DNA from: Selenomonadales bacterium
GTDB taxonomy: Bacteria; Bacillota; Negativicutes; Sporomusales; UBA7701
Assembly (NCBI GenBank): GCA_018434945.1
Contig: JAHDOI010000014.1
Coordinates: forward strand, 1-51,492
Reading direction: 5' to 3'
Length of the DNA stretch: 51,492 nt
In this document: positions 1 through 7,507 of the stretch, in pieces
Position numbering within the stretch: the stretch's first letter is position 1
How the letters are laid out: every line of letters begins with the position of its first letter
Made by a program: the position numbers and the translations under genes
The notes under the pieces: model-generated
The model's input: only the letters and a program-made list of their open reading frames with translations
What the model was told of the DNA's origin: nothing
The model's database searches: none

Positions 1-80
1 CATACCGAACACGGCAGTTAAGCCCCTATACGCCGAAAGTACTTGGCTGGCGACGGCCTGGGAGGATAGGTAGCCGCTGA
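1..80 (+). rRNA. rrf: 5S ribosomal RNA, 3' part
   Basis: The window opens inside a 5S rRNA: the stretch from CCGAAC through the AGTTAAGCCC block to GGATAGGTAGCCGC is the conserved 3' two-thirds of bacterial 5S rRNA. The 5' end lies outside the window and the exact 3' end is uncertain by a few bases. It is followed directly by a strong terminator, so this is the end of an rRNA operon. Confidence 0.9.
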
Positions 81-90
81 TTCAGACAAA

Positions 91-118
91 ACCCGCTCGT
101 TTATACGAGCGGGTTTTT
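91..118 (+). terminator. Terminator of the rRNA operon
   Basis: A perfect 10-bp stem (ACCCGCTCGT with its complement) around a TTAT loop is followed by five T residues, directly after the 5S rRNA: a classic intrinsic terminator. Confidence 0.9.
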
Positions 119-174
119 GCTGTTTGTAGGAGCTGGCGCAGAAGGTGTCGAACGTCTCTTTATGAGGTGAGAAA

Positions 175-1221
175 ATGAAGGTCACCATCGAGCAGGATGA
201 TTTGGCGGAAGCCGTTGATAGAGGAATCTTGACCCGGGAGCAGGCGGACGCGCTCTGGCGGGTGGCGCTGGAAAAGGGCCAGGACACGGACCGGGCCGAC
301 GATAGCTCAACTTTGAGTCAGTTCCTTTATTATCTGGGCGCGTTGATCGTGGTCGGCGCGATGGGCTGGTTTATGAATTCTGCCTGGGAGATATTGGGCG
401 GGGCTGGCCTGTTTTCGATCGCCGCCGTTTACGCGCTTGCGTTTATTATTGCCGCCCGCCATTTCCGGGGTAAATCCGTTGTGCTGAGCGGGCTGCTGAT
501 CGTTATGGCGGTATGCATGACGCCGCTGGGCGTGTACGGGCTGCAGAAGTGGCTGGGGCTGTGGCCGAAGGGCTACCCGGGCGTGTACCGGGATTTTCAT
601 ATATGGGTGAAAAGCGGCTGGTTTACGATGGAGGTCGCGACGCTGGCGGCAGGCCTCATCGGCATGAGGTTCGCCCGGATACCGTTCGCGATGGCGCCGG
701 TGGCGTTCACGCTCTGGTATATGTCGATGGATGTGACGCCGATCCTTTTCGGCGAGGGTCGCTACTGGACTTATCACAAGTATGTGTCGATCGCTTTCGG
801 GATGATTATGATCGCGGCCGCCTTCATTATCGACCGCCGGCGGGAGGTGGATTACGCCAAGTGGCTGTATATCTTCGGGGCGATCGCCTTCTGGGGCGGC
901 TTATCGGCGCTGCAAAGCGGTTCGGAGTATAAACGGGCGATATATTGCGCCATCAATGTGTTCCTGATGTTTTGCGGGGTGCTGCTGGAGCGGAAGGTTT
1001 TCCTGGTGCTGGGCGGGATCGGCACCTTCGGCTATATCGGCCATCTCGCGTGGACGGTGTTCAGGGATTCGCTGTTTTTCCCGTTCGCGCTGACACTGGT
1101 GGGGCTGGCGGTTGTTTATGCGGGGTGGTTGTATCATCGCCGGCAGGCGGAACTGGACAGGTTCGTGCGGGCGGTTACGCCGGGGTGGATAATCAGGCTG
1201 CTGCCGCAGAACAGGGATTAG
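175..1221 (+). CDS. DUF2157-like polytopic membrane protein
   Basis: A 348-residue protein with a soluble N-terminus of about 45 residues (a short helical region with LAEAVDRGILTREQADALW, resembling the start of DUF2157 proteins) followed by roughly eight hydrophobic segments and a basic C-terminal tail. It is probably an inner-membrane protein of unknown function. The ATG is preceded by GAGGTGAG 3 bases upstream. It is the first gene after the rRNA operon and runs into the ytfI/ytfJ-like pair after a 29-base gap, so the three may be cotranscribed. The DUF2157 assignment rests on the N-terminal motif and the topology only. Confidence 0.65.
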   Translation: MKVTIEQDDLAEAVDRGILTREQADALWRVALEKGQDTDRADDSSTLSQFLYYLGALIVVGAMGWFMNSAWEILGGAGLFSIAAVYALAFIIAARHFRGKSVVLSGLLIVMAVCMTPLGVYGLQKWLGLWPKGYPGVYRDFHIWVKSGWFTMEVATLAAGLIGMRFARIPFAMAPVAFTLWYMSMDVTPILFGEGRYWTYHKYVSIAFGMIMIAAAFIIDRRREVDYAKWLYIFGAIAFWGGLSALQSGSEYKRAIYCAINVFLMFCGVLLERKVFLVLGGIGTFGYIGHLAWTVFRDSLFFPFALTLVGLAVVYAGWLYHRRQAELDRFVRAVTPGWIIRLLPQNRD

Positions 1222-1250
1222 GATAACCAGGAATACCGGGAGGCGTTGTC

Positions 1251-1871
1251 ATGGGGTGGGTGCTGATCGCGGCCATAGCGGCGATTGCGGCGGTGCTGTT
1301 CGTGCCGCTCAGGGTGCGCGCCGGTCTCCAAAGCGACAGCCGGCCGCGCTGGTTCGCGGAAATCGCTGTGCTTGGCGGTCTGGCGCGCGTGGGCCTGGAC
1401 GGCGAGGGCCGCTACTGGGCGTGCGGGCGGTGGCGCGGCGTTCTGGCGCAGTCCGCGGATACGCGGCGGGAGGCTGGGGGTTCGCCGGCGGAGCACGGCA
1501 GGGCGCTGGCCCGGAAGTGGGGCAGCCTCGGCGGCGGCGAGCGGCGGGCTTTAGGCAGGATGCTGGCCGACATTTGGGCGGCTGTGGATTTGGCAGTACA
1601 GGGCAATATCCGCTACGGGTTCGCCGACCCGGAGGTAACGGCCTGGGTGCATGCGCTGTACTGCGCCGTACGCGGGACGGGCAGGCTGCCCGGGCTGGAT
1701 GCGGCGGCGGATTTCGCGGATGCGGGCTGGTCCGGGGAGGCTGCCGCGGTGCTGAGATTCAGACCGGCTCTGGTACTGCTGCCGGTGGCACGATTTTTAT
1801 ACGGGTTTTACCGGCGACGGATAACCGAAAAATGGACAGGAGGCAGAAGAAAATGGCAGGTACAGGGATAA
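1251..1871 (+). CDS. DUF2953 (YtfI-like) membrane-anchored protein
   Basis: A 206-residue protein with one N-terminal transmembrane segment (residues 3-20) and a C-terminal half containing the DUF2953 pattern (NIRYGFADPEVTAWVHALYCAV, then a hydrophobic RPALVLLPVARFLYGFYRR end). In Bacillus the family member ytfI sits immediately before ytfJ (gerW), and here too the next gene is a ytfJ homologue overlapping by 19 bases. A good ribosome site (CGGGAGG, 7 bases before the ATG) supports the start. The biochemical role is unknown; a sporulation link is inferred only from the conserved pairing. Confidence 0.75.
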   Translation: MGWVLIAAIAAIAAVLFVPLRVRAGLQSDSRPRWFAEIAVLGGLARVGLDGEGRYWACGRWRGVLAQSADTRREAGGSPAEHGRALARKWGSLGGGERRALGRMLADIWAAVDLAVQGNIRYGFADPEVTAWVHALYCAVRGTGRLPGLDAAADFADAGWSGEAAAVLRFRPALVLLPVARFLYGFYRRRITEKWTGGRRKWQVQG

Positions 1872-2224
1872 CCGACTCGATGCGAGTGCTGTTCGATCAC
1901 CTTGAGAAGATGCTGCAGGCGAAGACGGTGTTCGGCGACCCGATCACGGTCGGCGAGGTTACGCTGATCCCGGTGGTCGACATCGCTTTCGGGGCCGGCT
2001 CGGGCGGAGGCTCGTGCCCGGACAAGGGTGAGCGCGAGGGTGGCGGCGGAGCAGCCGGGGCGAAGATTTCCGCTTCCGCGGTCATCGTGGTGCGCGACGG
2101 CCAGGTGCAGGTGATGAAGCTGAAGAACGCCGCGCCGCTGGACAGGCTGATCGAGCTGGTGCCGGAGGTGCTGGAGGGGCTGAAGAAAAACGGTGATAAA
2201 AAACCGGCTGGCGGCGAAGGCTAA
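1853..2224 (+). CDS. ytfJ: GerW/YtfJ family sporulation protein
   Basis: This 123-residue protein shows the YtfJ/GerW pattern: an N-terminal amphipathic segment (LFDHLEKMLQAKTVFGDPI), then VGEVTLIPVVDIAFGAGSGGG, a Gly-rich linker, and KISASAVIVVRDGQVQVMKL. In Bacillus the protein is made in the forespore and is needed for normal spore germination; its biochemical role is unclear. The ATG at 1853 is chosen because AGGAGG lies 9 bases upstream; an in-frame ATG at 1832 lies before that site. It overlaps the DUF2953 gene, implying translational coupling. Confidence 0.85.
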   Translation: MAGTGITDSMRVLFDHLEKMLQAKTVFGDPITVGEVTLIPVVDIAFGAGSGGGSCPDKGEREGGGGAAGAKISASAVIVVRDGQVQVMKLKNAAPLDRLIELVPEVLEGLKKNGDKKPAGGEG

Positions 2225-2258
2225 GTATTAATTCGCTGGCAGGCGGGAGGTATTATTA

Positions 2259-3395
2259 GTGAAAAGGTTGCTGATTGTCGCGATGACGGCGGTTTTCGTC
2301 GCGGCTGCGGTAGGGTGCGCGAAGAAACCGGCACCGCCGCCGCCAACGCCCGAGGCGGCTGTCACCGACGTTCGCGGCTATTTTCCCGCCGAGCCTAAAC
2401 TTACGTGGGTATATGAGGGCAGCGGCAACGAATATGCGGGCTTCACGGCCCGGGCGATGCTTCGCGAGGGCGACCGGGTGCAGTTTTCCCACAACAGCGG
2501 CGGCACGCGTCTGGGCCAGGTATATCAGGTGAGCGCCGCCGAGGTGACGCTGCTTTTCTCGCGCGAAGAATTCTACAGCGACGCCAGCCTGCTGGCAGAA
2601 AAGCCCAACCGGCACCGCGTCATTCTGAAAGCTCCCCTGAAGGCCGGCGCGTCCTGGGAGAGCGCCCAGGAACGGCGGGAAGTTGTCGGTGTGAGCGAGG
2701 CGGTGCAGGTGCCGGCCGGAACATATCATAATGTGGTCAAAATCAAGGTTACAAGCCTGGCGGCCCAGGCGGGCGGCCAGACCTTCGAATACTACGCCCC
2801 TGACATCGGCCTTGTGCTGCGGGAGTTCATCGCCGGCCAGGACAGGATTGTATCACGGCTCAAGGCCCACAAGCAGACGCCAGCTTCCGAAGTAAAGGAA
2901 GGAACACTGACCATTGAAGGGACGCCTCACAAGGTCGTGCTCAGCTTGGTCGAGGGCGACCCGCTGCCCTTCTACACCTATGCGCCGCCTGACTTGGCGG
3001 TAAGCAGGGCGACGTCTCCCGAAGGAACCGAGTTCCGATTTTCGGCCCGTTTCGGCGGACAGCAGCGGGATGACGTCTATCTGGCCATCTTCTTCTATCC
3101 GCCCGGCATGACAACCGATCAGGCTGTGCTCAGGGCCGCAAACGGCATCAGCAAGCCGGGCTGGATTGTTAAGGGATCGGAAAAGCGTTACACATGGTCA
3201 GTGCGGGAGTGGACTTTGCGAGACACGGTCAGAACGCCGGCAAGGGTCGGCCACCTCGCGGTCGGCCAGCATAAGGATATGCTCTTTCATGTAATGAGCT
3301 ATATGCCCCCCGAGTTCGGCGACGGCTTCGGTCCGCGCAGCAGGTTGATCCTCGAACAGTTTATGTGGACAGATACCAACGAGAAGTTACAATAA
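2259..3395 (+). CDS. Exported lipoprotein, function unknown
   Basis: The 378-residue product begins with a lipoprotein signal: basic MKR, a hydrophobic core and an A-V-G-C lipobox with the lipidated Cys at residue 20, followed by a Pro-rich linker. The rest has two parts: residues 35-210 resemble secreted beta-rich domains seen in many Firmicute lipoproteins (YFPAEPKLTWVYEGSGNEYAGF), and about 225-375 is a second beta-rich unit with no motif I recognise. The start is GTG with GGGAGG 8 bases upstream. It ends at a strong bidirectional terminator shared with the convergent CsgG-like gene. Confidence 0.7.
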   Translation: MKRLLIVAMTAVFVAAAVGCAKKPAPPPPTPEAAVTDVRGYFPAEPKLTWVYEGSGNEYAGFTARAMLREGDRVQFSHNSGGTRLGQVYQVSAAEVTLLFSREEFYSDASLLAEKPNRHRVILKAPLKAGASWESAQERREVVGVSEAVQVPAGTYHNVVKIKVTSLAAQAGGQTFEYYAPDIGLVLREFIAGQDRIVSRLKAHKQTPASEVKEGTLTIEGTPHKVVLSLVEGDPLPFYTYAPPDLAVSRATSPEGTEFRFSARFGGQQRDDVYLAIFFYPPGMTTDQAVLRAANGISKPGWIVKGSEKRYTWSVREWTLRDTVRTPARVGHLAVGQHKDMLFHVMSYMPPEFGDGFGPRSRLILEQFMWTDTNEKLQ

Positions 3396-3428
3396 CAGGG
3401 CGGCTGCCGGTGCAGCCGCCCTGTTATT
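3391..3428. terminator. Bidirectional terminator between convergent genes
   Basis: A perfect 17-bp stem (AATAACAGGGCGGCTGC and its complement) around a CGGT loop lies exactly between the stops of the lipoprotein gene (+) and the CsgG-like gene (-). A/T-rich ends on both sides let it work in both directions. Confidence 0.85.
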
Positions 3429-4360
3429 TATTGTTTCTGGATCATCATCCCCTGGCTGATCGCCCCCGGATCGCCGCTTATGACTTCGCAGATCGAGAGT
3501 TTTTCTTTCACCGTCGTTACCTGCAGGCGGGCTATCTCGCTGACGCTCTCGTCGAGCACCTCGCCGGTGCTGGGGTCGCGGATGATGCTGGCGGCACCGA
3601 CGAGGAACTCCTGGCCGACGGTGACGCCTTCGCGCGCGCCGCGGTTGACATATACGCTGCCGTCCCGGACCATGACCACTTCGCCCCGCCAGGGGACCTT
3701 GGGCAGCTGGGCGATCATCCATTGCACGCCTAGGGCTACGGCATCCTCGACCGCCTTGCCGATGTTGCTTTTCTGGAAGTTGCTATAGCCGCCCGACCAG
3801 CCGGGACCGTGGTAATGGATGGCGGTGCGGCTGCTTGTCGATTTGCCGACGACGCTGGTGGAGGCGAGCACCATGCCGGTGGTGGCGTCGACGATATACA
3901 TGGTGGCGTTGATTTCCGCTTTGCCGCCTCCGCCCCCGACCGTCACGCCGCCGACGGAGATGCCGCCGCCGCTGCGGCCGGTTTCCTGGACATGGGTGAT
4001 TGCCCCTTTGACGAGCAGCTGGGCCGGGGTGAGGTGGCCGGTTGCCGGCGTCTTGGCCCCCTGGGCGGTGCGGCCTGAACCGGCGAGATCCTGTTCGCGC
4101 AGGGCTTCGTTGCGCATGTCTTTTTCGCCGAGGACGATGAAGCGGCCGCTCTGGTTGAGGAGATCGGTGAGCACCATCCCCCAGGCGTCGCCGACGTCCC
4201 ACTGGCCGCGCCAGCCGGCCCGGTTCTCGAATTTTACCACGCTGACGGTGTAGCGGAGACCGCCGGGCTCGGCCGCCAGCGCGGCCCGCGGCAGCCACAG
4301 CGCGAGCAGGAACGCCCCGCACAAAAGCCATACCAGCCGCCGGGCAATCAGTCTGGACAT
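3428..4360 (-). CDS. CsgG/HfaB family exported protein
   Basis: The 310-residue protein has an N-terminal signal peptide (about 30 residues ending ALA-AEPG) and then the CsgG pattern: a first strand YTVSVVKFENRAG, the helix VGDAWGMVLTDLLNQSGRFIVLGEKDM, then LLVKGAITHVQE and a Gly-rich VGGVTVGGGGGKAEI stretch before the strand of a possible membrane hairpin. The C-terminal portion (about 210-310) is a beta domain with EGVTVGQEF. CsgG proteins are outer-membrane secretion pores or relatives. Unlike E. coli CsgG I see no lipobox Cys, so this may be a periplasmic relative. It has its own promoter at 4407-4436. Confidence 0.8.
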   Translation of the reverse strand: MSRLIARRLVWLLCGAFLLALWLPRAALAAEPGGLRYTVSVVKFENRAGWRGQWDVGDAWGMVLTDLLNQSGRFIVLGEKDMRNEALREQDLAGSGRTAQGAKTPATGHLTPAQLLVKGAITHVQETGRSGGGISVGGVTVGGGGGKAEINATMYIVDATTGMVLASTSVVGKSTSSRTAIHYHGPGWSGGYSNFQKSNIGKAVEDAVALGVQWMIAQLPKVPWRGEVVMVRDGSVYVNRGAREGVTVGQEFLVGAASIIRDPSTGEVLDESVSEIARLQVTTVKEKLSICEVISGDPGAISQGMMIQKQ

Positions 4361-4406
4361 GATATTAACCCCCTTCGTGTTGATGTAAAAATTTTACAGT
4401 GCCTTT

Positions 4407-4436
4407 ATTATAATATGCTTTGGGAATAAATGTAAA
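4407..4436 (-). promoter_or_regulatory. Promoter of the CsgG-like gene
   Basis: Read on the minus strand, TTTACA (4431-4436) and TATAAT (4407-4412) are separated by 18 bases, a good vegetative-type promoter about 50 bases before the start codon. Confidence 0.7.
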
Positions 4437-4437
4437 A

Positions 4438-4464
4438 CAAAAAAGCCGCGGCATAACCGCGGCT
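4438..4464 (-). terminator. Terminator of the rubrerythrin gene
   Basis: An 8-bp perfect stem (AGCCGCGG/CCGCGGCT) is followed on the minus strand by a run of six T residues, 23 bases after the rubrerythrin stop. Confidence 0.85.
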
Positions 4465-4486
4465 GCGAAGGGGCTCTGGGTTCGGG

Positions 4487-4978
4487 TCAGTCGATTTTTT
4501 TATAGGCCGCGGCCTTGGCGCCGCAGATGGGGCAGGCGTCGGGCGCGGAGCCTTCGGCCACGTGGCCGCACACGGGACAGAGGAAGACATCGTAGGTTTC
4601 CTTGCTGTCGAGGCTGGCGAGCGCTTTCTTGTAGAGGTCGGCATGGATTTTCTCCGCCTCGTTGGCAAGTTTGAAGGTGCGGACGGCGGCGGCGTTGTTC
4701 TCGGCTTCGGCGTCCTTGATGAAGGGCGGGTACATTACATCGAATTCGTAGGTTTCACCCGAGATGGCTGCCTTGAGGTTTTCGGCGGTCGACTTGATGC
4801 CGCCCAGGGCTTTCAGGTGGGCGTGGGCGTGGATGGTTTCGGCCTCGGCGGTGGCCCGGAAAAGTCTGGCGATCTGGGGGAAGCCTTCCTGGTCGGCCTG
4901 TTTGGCGAACGCGAGGTATTTACGGTTGGCCTGGGATTCGCCGGCGAAGGCGGCGGCAAGGTTTTTGTCGGTGTTCAT
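4487..4978 (-). CDS. rbr: Rubrerythrin
   Basis: A 163-residue rubrerythrin: an N-terminal ferritin-like four-helix domain carrying the di-iron ligands (AGESQANRKYLAFA, EAETIHAHAHL, NEAEKIHADLY) and a C-terminal rubredoxin-like knuckle with CPVCGH and CPICGA. In anaerobes it reduces hydrogen peroxide to water using electrons from rubredoxin. The start is the ATG at 4978, with GGAGGG about 5 bases upstream; the frame extends to 4996 but that start has no ribosome site. Promoter and a candidate peroxide-sensor operator lie upstream, matching those before the peroxiredoxin at 40152. Confidence 0.95.
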   Translation of the reverse strand: MNTDKNLAAAFAGESQANRKYLAFAKQADQEGFPQIARLFRATAEAETIHAHAHLKALGGIKSTAENLKAAISGETYEFDVMYPPFIKDAEAENNAAAVRTFKLANEAEKIHADLYKKALASLDSKETYDVFLCPVCGHVAEGSAPDACPICGAKAAAYKKID

Positions 4979-4992
4979 TATATTCCCTCCAA

Positions 4993-5018
4993 ACAATAAT
5001 AATTATCATCTGATAGAT
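4993..5018 (-). promoter_or_regulatory. Candidate PerR/Fur-type operator of rbr
   Basis: Just downstream of the rbr -10 lies, on the minus strand, GATAATTATTATT, a near-palindrome of the 7-1-7 type bound by PerR/Fur regulators. A very similar motif (GATAATAATTATTAAT) lies at the same relative position before the peroxiredoxin gene. No regulator gene is in the window, so the assignment is inference. Confidence 0.45.
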
Positions 5019-5047
5019 ATTATTACTTATCGCGGACAATTTGTCAA
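5019..5047 (-). promoter_or_regulatory. Promoter of rbr
   Basis: On the minus strand TTGACA (5042-5047) and AATAAT (5019-5024) are 17 bases apart. The start point would fall at the edge of the candidate operator, fitting repression. Confidence 0.65.
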
Positions 5048-5111
5048 GTACATTTTACCATATGTGCCAAGCGTATTTTAGCCGGTGCGGCCGTTTTTAT
5101 GCAGGCGCCGG

Positions 5112-5143
5112 AAAAAAACAGCCCGGCTTGTGCCGGGCTGTTT
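5112..5143 (-). terminator. Terminator of speD
   Basis: A perfect 12-bp stem (AAACAGCCCGGC and its complement) with a 4-base loop, followed on the minus strand by a T run, 8 bases beyond the speD stop. Confidence 0.9.
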
Positions 5144-5151
5144 GGTCGACG

Positions 5152-5604
5152 CTATTTCGCACGGGAAAGGAAGCTGAGCACCCTGGCGCCGGTGGTGCGG
5201 ACGCGGCGCAGGGGGGTCATGCTGACTTTGACCTTGGGTTTCATATCGCTTTCCGAGCCGAAGTCGCCGCGCTTGATGTTGGTGATCTTCGTTTTCTCCG
5301 GCTTGAGGAAGTTTTTGAGGATGGAGACGGCCTTGTCGGGCCGGCTTTGGTCGCCGCAGGTGAAGACGTCCACCGCCGCATATCCCAGCTCGGGGTATGT
5401 GTGGATACTCATGTGGCTTTCGGCTAAAAGCGCCAGGGCGGTCAAACCTTGCGGTTCGAACTTGTAGTAGGAGAAGTCCAGGAGAGTCATGTTGGCTTCG
5501 CGTACTGCGGTATGCATGGCCGTTTTGACGAATTCAAGGTCGTCGAGGCGCTCGAAGCTGCAGCCATACATGTCGACTGTGATGTGTTTGCCAATCACTT
5601 TCAT
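5152..5604 (-). CDS. speD: S-adenosylmethionine decarboxylase proenzyme, short bacterial type
   Basis: The 150-residue protein contains the self-cleavage and pyruvoyl-forming motif LLAESHMSIHTYPE (Ser within ESHMSIH becomes the pyruvoyl group) and the family block AAVDVFTCGDQSRPDKA. It decarboxylates S-adenosylmethionine to supply aminopropyl groups for spermidine synthesis. The core is the usual 115-120 residues of the short (class 1b) enzyme; the last 30 or so, basic and Arg-rich (MTPLRRVRTTGARVLSFLSRAK), form an extra tail. No spermidine synthase gene is adjacent. It is a single-gene unit with its own promoter and terminator. Confidence 0.93.
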   Translation of the reverse strand: MKVIGKHITVDMYGCSFERLDDLEFVKTAMHTAVREANMTLLDFSYYKFEPQGLTALALLAESHMSIHTYPELGYAAVDVFTCGDQSRPDKAVSILKNFLKPEKTKITNIKRGDFGSESDMKPKVKVSMTPLRRVRTTGARVLSFLSRAK

Positions 5605-5750
5605 AATTATCGCCCCTTTGCCAGGTATTACCGACCCCTAAACAGCAACTTTTCCGCAAAAACAGCCGAAAACCCGGAAGTTTTTGATAAAAAGCGGCAT
5701 TCTTCAGGAGGAATTGCTGTCTTCCTCCTATTATTATATGCTTTATACAG
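5605..5750 (-). other. Untranslated leader of speD
   Basis: About 145 bases separate the predicted start point from the speD ATG. The leader contains a hairpin with AGGAGGAA and TTCCTCCT arms (about 5706-5729), in which a Shine-Dalgarno-like sequence is sequestered well away from the real start. I recognise no named riboswitch here. Confidence 0.35.
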
Positions 5751-5756
5751 TTTTTC

Positions 5757-5785
5757 ATTATAAGTCTCTTGGACATGAATGTAAA
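5757..5785 (-). promoter_or_regulatory. Promoter of speD
   Basis: On the minus strand TTTACA (5780-5785) and TATAAT (5757-5762) are exactly 17 bases apart. Confidence 0.7.
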
Positions 5786-5855
5786 GAGTAATTTATAAAA
5801 ACCCCGAAAAAATTTTCCGCAGCGCACTTTCGGCCGGGAGCGGTGGCATACTATC

Positions 5856-5884
5856 TTGCAAGGAAGGCGCAGCCATAGTAAAAT
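5856..5884 (+). promoter_or_regulatory. Promoter of the FabK-like gene
   Basis: TTGCAA (5856-5861) and TAAAAT (5879-5884) are 17 bases apart, ending about 45 bases before the start codon. Confidence 0.65.
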
Positions 5885-5928
5885 CTTGGCATAGAACGCG
5901 GCGCTGATCGCTTAAAAGGAGAATGGAT

Positions 5929-6873
5929 ATGAAGACAAAATTGACGTCGTTGCTGGGTATCGAATATCCCGTCTTACAGGGAGCCATGGCCTGGGTTTCC
6001 GAAGCGCGGATGGCCGCCGCGGTGTCCGCGGCCGGCGGGGCGGGGATCATCGCCACCGGCGGACAAAGCGGGGCGTGGGTGCGCGAGCAGATCCGCCTGG
6101 CCAAGTCGTTGACTGCCAAGCCGTTCGGCGTGAATGTGACGCTGCTGTCGCCGACGAAGGACGAGGTTATCGAGGTGATCTGCGAGGAGAAGGTGGCGTT
6201 CGTGACCATCGGGGCCGGCAATTCGGTGCCGTATTTCCCGGTCTTCGATAAAGCCGGCATCAAGAAGATCCCCATCGTGCCCAACGCCAGGCTGGCCCAG
6301 CGCGTCGAAGCCAGCGGCGCCGATGCGATCGTCATCGAGGGCATGGAGGCCGGCGGCCATATCGGCGTGCTGACGACGATGGCGCTGATGACGCAGGTGA
6401 TACCGCTGGTGTCCATTCCCGTCGTCGCGGCCGGCGGCTTCGCCGACGGCCGGGGTATGGCGGCGGCGCTCGTGATGGGCGCGGCCGGCATCCAGATCGG
6501 CACACGGTTCATGGTCGCCGAGGAGTGTCCGGTCCACCCGAAGTTCAAGGAAAAGCTGATCGCGGCGGTCGATACCGACACCGTCGTGACGGGCGCGACC
6601 ATCGGTCACGGGGTGCGCGGCCTCAAGAACAAGTTCACCGAGAAGTTTCTCGCCCTCGAACGCAGCGGCACCCCGGAAGAGGAGCTCAACCGCCTGGCCG
6701 CCGGCACCAACCGCCTGGCGGCGGTGGACGGCGATATCGAGAACGGCATGGTGCAGGCGGGCCAGAGCCTGCTGCCGCTTAAGAGAGTCGAGCCGGTGAA
6801 GGCTATCCTTGAGGCGATCGTCGCCGAAGCCGGCCGTGTGCTGGCAGGAGCGCCCGGTCTCGTGAAGCAGTAA
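5929..6873 (+). CDS. FabK/nitronate monooxygenase family FMN protein
   Basis: A 314-residue TIM-barrel flavoprotein. Family motifs are clear: IEYPVLQGAMAWVSEARMAAAVSAAGG at the start, the FMN loop EGMEAGGHIG (residues about 140-150), PVVAAGGFADGRGMAAALVMGAAGIQIGTRF (phosphate-binding, about 165-195) and a C-terminal GQSLLPLKRVEPV. The set fits enoyl-ACP reductase II (FabK, fatty-acid elongation) as well as a nitronate monooxygenase; with no fab genes nearby the substrate is undecided. The second of two in-frame ATGs is chosen: AAGGAGA ends 6 bases before it but abuts the first (5923). Confidence 0.85.
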   Translation: MKTKLTSLLGIEYPVLQGAMAWVSEARMAAAVSAAGGAGIIATGGQSGAWVREQIRLAKSLTAKPFGVNVTLLSPTKDEVIEVICEEKVAFVTIGAGNSVPYFPVFDKAGIKKIPIVPNARLAQRVEASGADAIVIEGMEAGGHIGVLTTMALMTQVIPLVSIPVVAAGGFADGRGMAAALVMGAAGIQIGTRFMVAEECPVHPKFKEKLIAAVDTDTVVTGATIGHGVRGLKNKFTEKFLALERSGTPEEELNRLAAGTNRLAAVDGDIENGMVQAGQSLLPLKRVEPVKAILEAIVAEAGRVLAGAPGLVKQ

Positions 6874-6877
6874 GCAA

Positions 6878-6906
6878 GGAGGGCTGCTCAGCCCTCCCGC
6901 CTTATT
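6878..6906 (+). terminator. Probable terminator after the FabK-like gene
   Basis: A 7-bp GGAGGGC/GCCCTCC stem starting 5 bases after the stop, then CGCCTTATTT. The T-tract is poor, so termination may be partial. Confidence 0.55.
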
Positions 6907-6977
6907 TCTCCGCCAGCCGCGGGCATACCCTTTCGGTTCCCGTGCCACACTAAGGGTAAACAGGCGGCGAGGTGCGG

Positions 6978-7505
6978 ATGTTCACTTTTCATCACGGCTT
7001 CTGGCTGTATTTCTTTTCCCGGCGCCATCCCCAGGTGTGGCAGTTCGTCGCCGGGTCGATGCTGCCGGACTACGTATACCTTGTGCTGATGGCCGTTCTG
7101 CTGGCGCGGGGCGAGTTCGGCTGGCGCGAACTCTTCCGCCTTTCGCCGACGACATTCATGACCTTCCTGCCCCAGTACCCATGGGCGCTCCACGCCGATC
7201 TCGCCGGCCATTCGGCGGTGTTCTGGGGCGCGGCGTTCGCCGTGTCGCTGCTGCCGCCCTTCAGCCGGGGCCAGGCGTTCGTCGTCGGCTGGGGCACGCA
7301 CATATTGCTCGACGGGCTGACCCACGCCGCCCACGCCAATCTTTTCCTGTACCCGCTGTCGCTGCTGGCGGCGCACAGCCCGGTCTCCTATTGGGAGCCG
7401 GCCTATCTCGCCCGCGAATTCAAACTTGTCAACGGCACGCTTATGGGCCTCACGGCGGCCTATCTTATCTATCACTGGTGGAAAAAGCGAAGAGAGAGGA
7501 ACTGA
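6978..7505 (+). CDS. Membrane protein, zinc-hydrolase-like (HxxxD fold) family
   Basis: A 175-residue integral membrane protein with about four hydrophobic segments. It contains HHGFWLYFFSR at the start, GSMLPDYVYL, HADLAGHSAVF and WGTHILLDGLTHA; the scattered His and Asp residues at membrane boundaries resemble the YdjM/membrane-bound metal-dependent hydrolase superfamily. The substrate is unknown. Two starts are possible: GTG at 6972 or the ATG at 6978, which sits only 4 bases after GAGGTG. It ends 2 bases before the methyltransferase start, so the two form an operon. Confidence 0.6.
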   Translation: MFTFHHGFWLYFFSRRHPQVWQFVAGSMLPDYVYLVLMAVLLARGEFGWRELFRLSPTTFMTFLPQYPWALHADLAGHSAVFWGAAFAVSLLPPFSRGQAFVVGWGTHILLDGLTHAAHANLFLYPLSLLAAHSPVSYWEPAYLAREFKLVNGTLMGLTAAYLIYHWWKKRRERN

Positions 7506-7507
7506 AT

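Noticed and set aside
1256..1852. Long upstream extension of the YtfJ reading frame
   Set aside because: It lies wholly inside the DUF2953 gene in another frame; the YtfJ start at 1853 has its own strong ribosome site.
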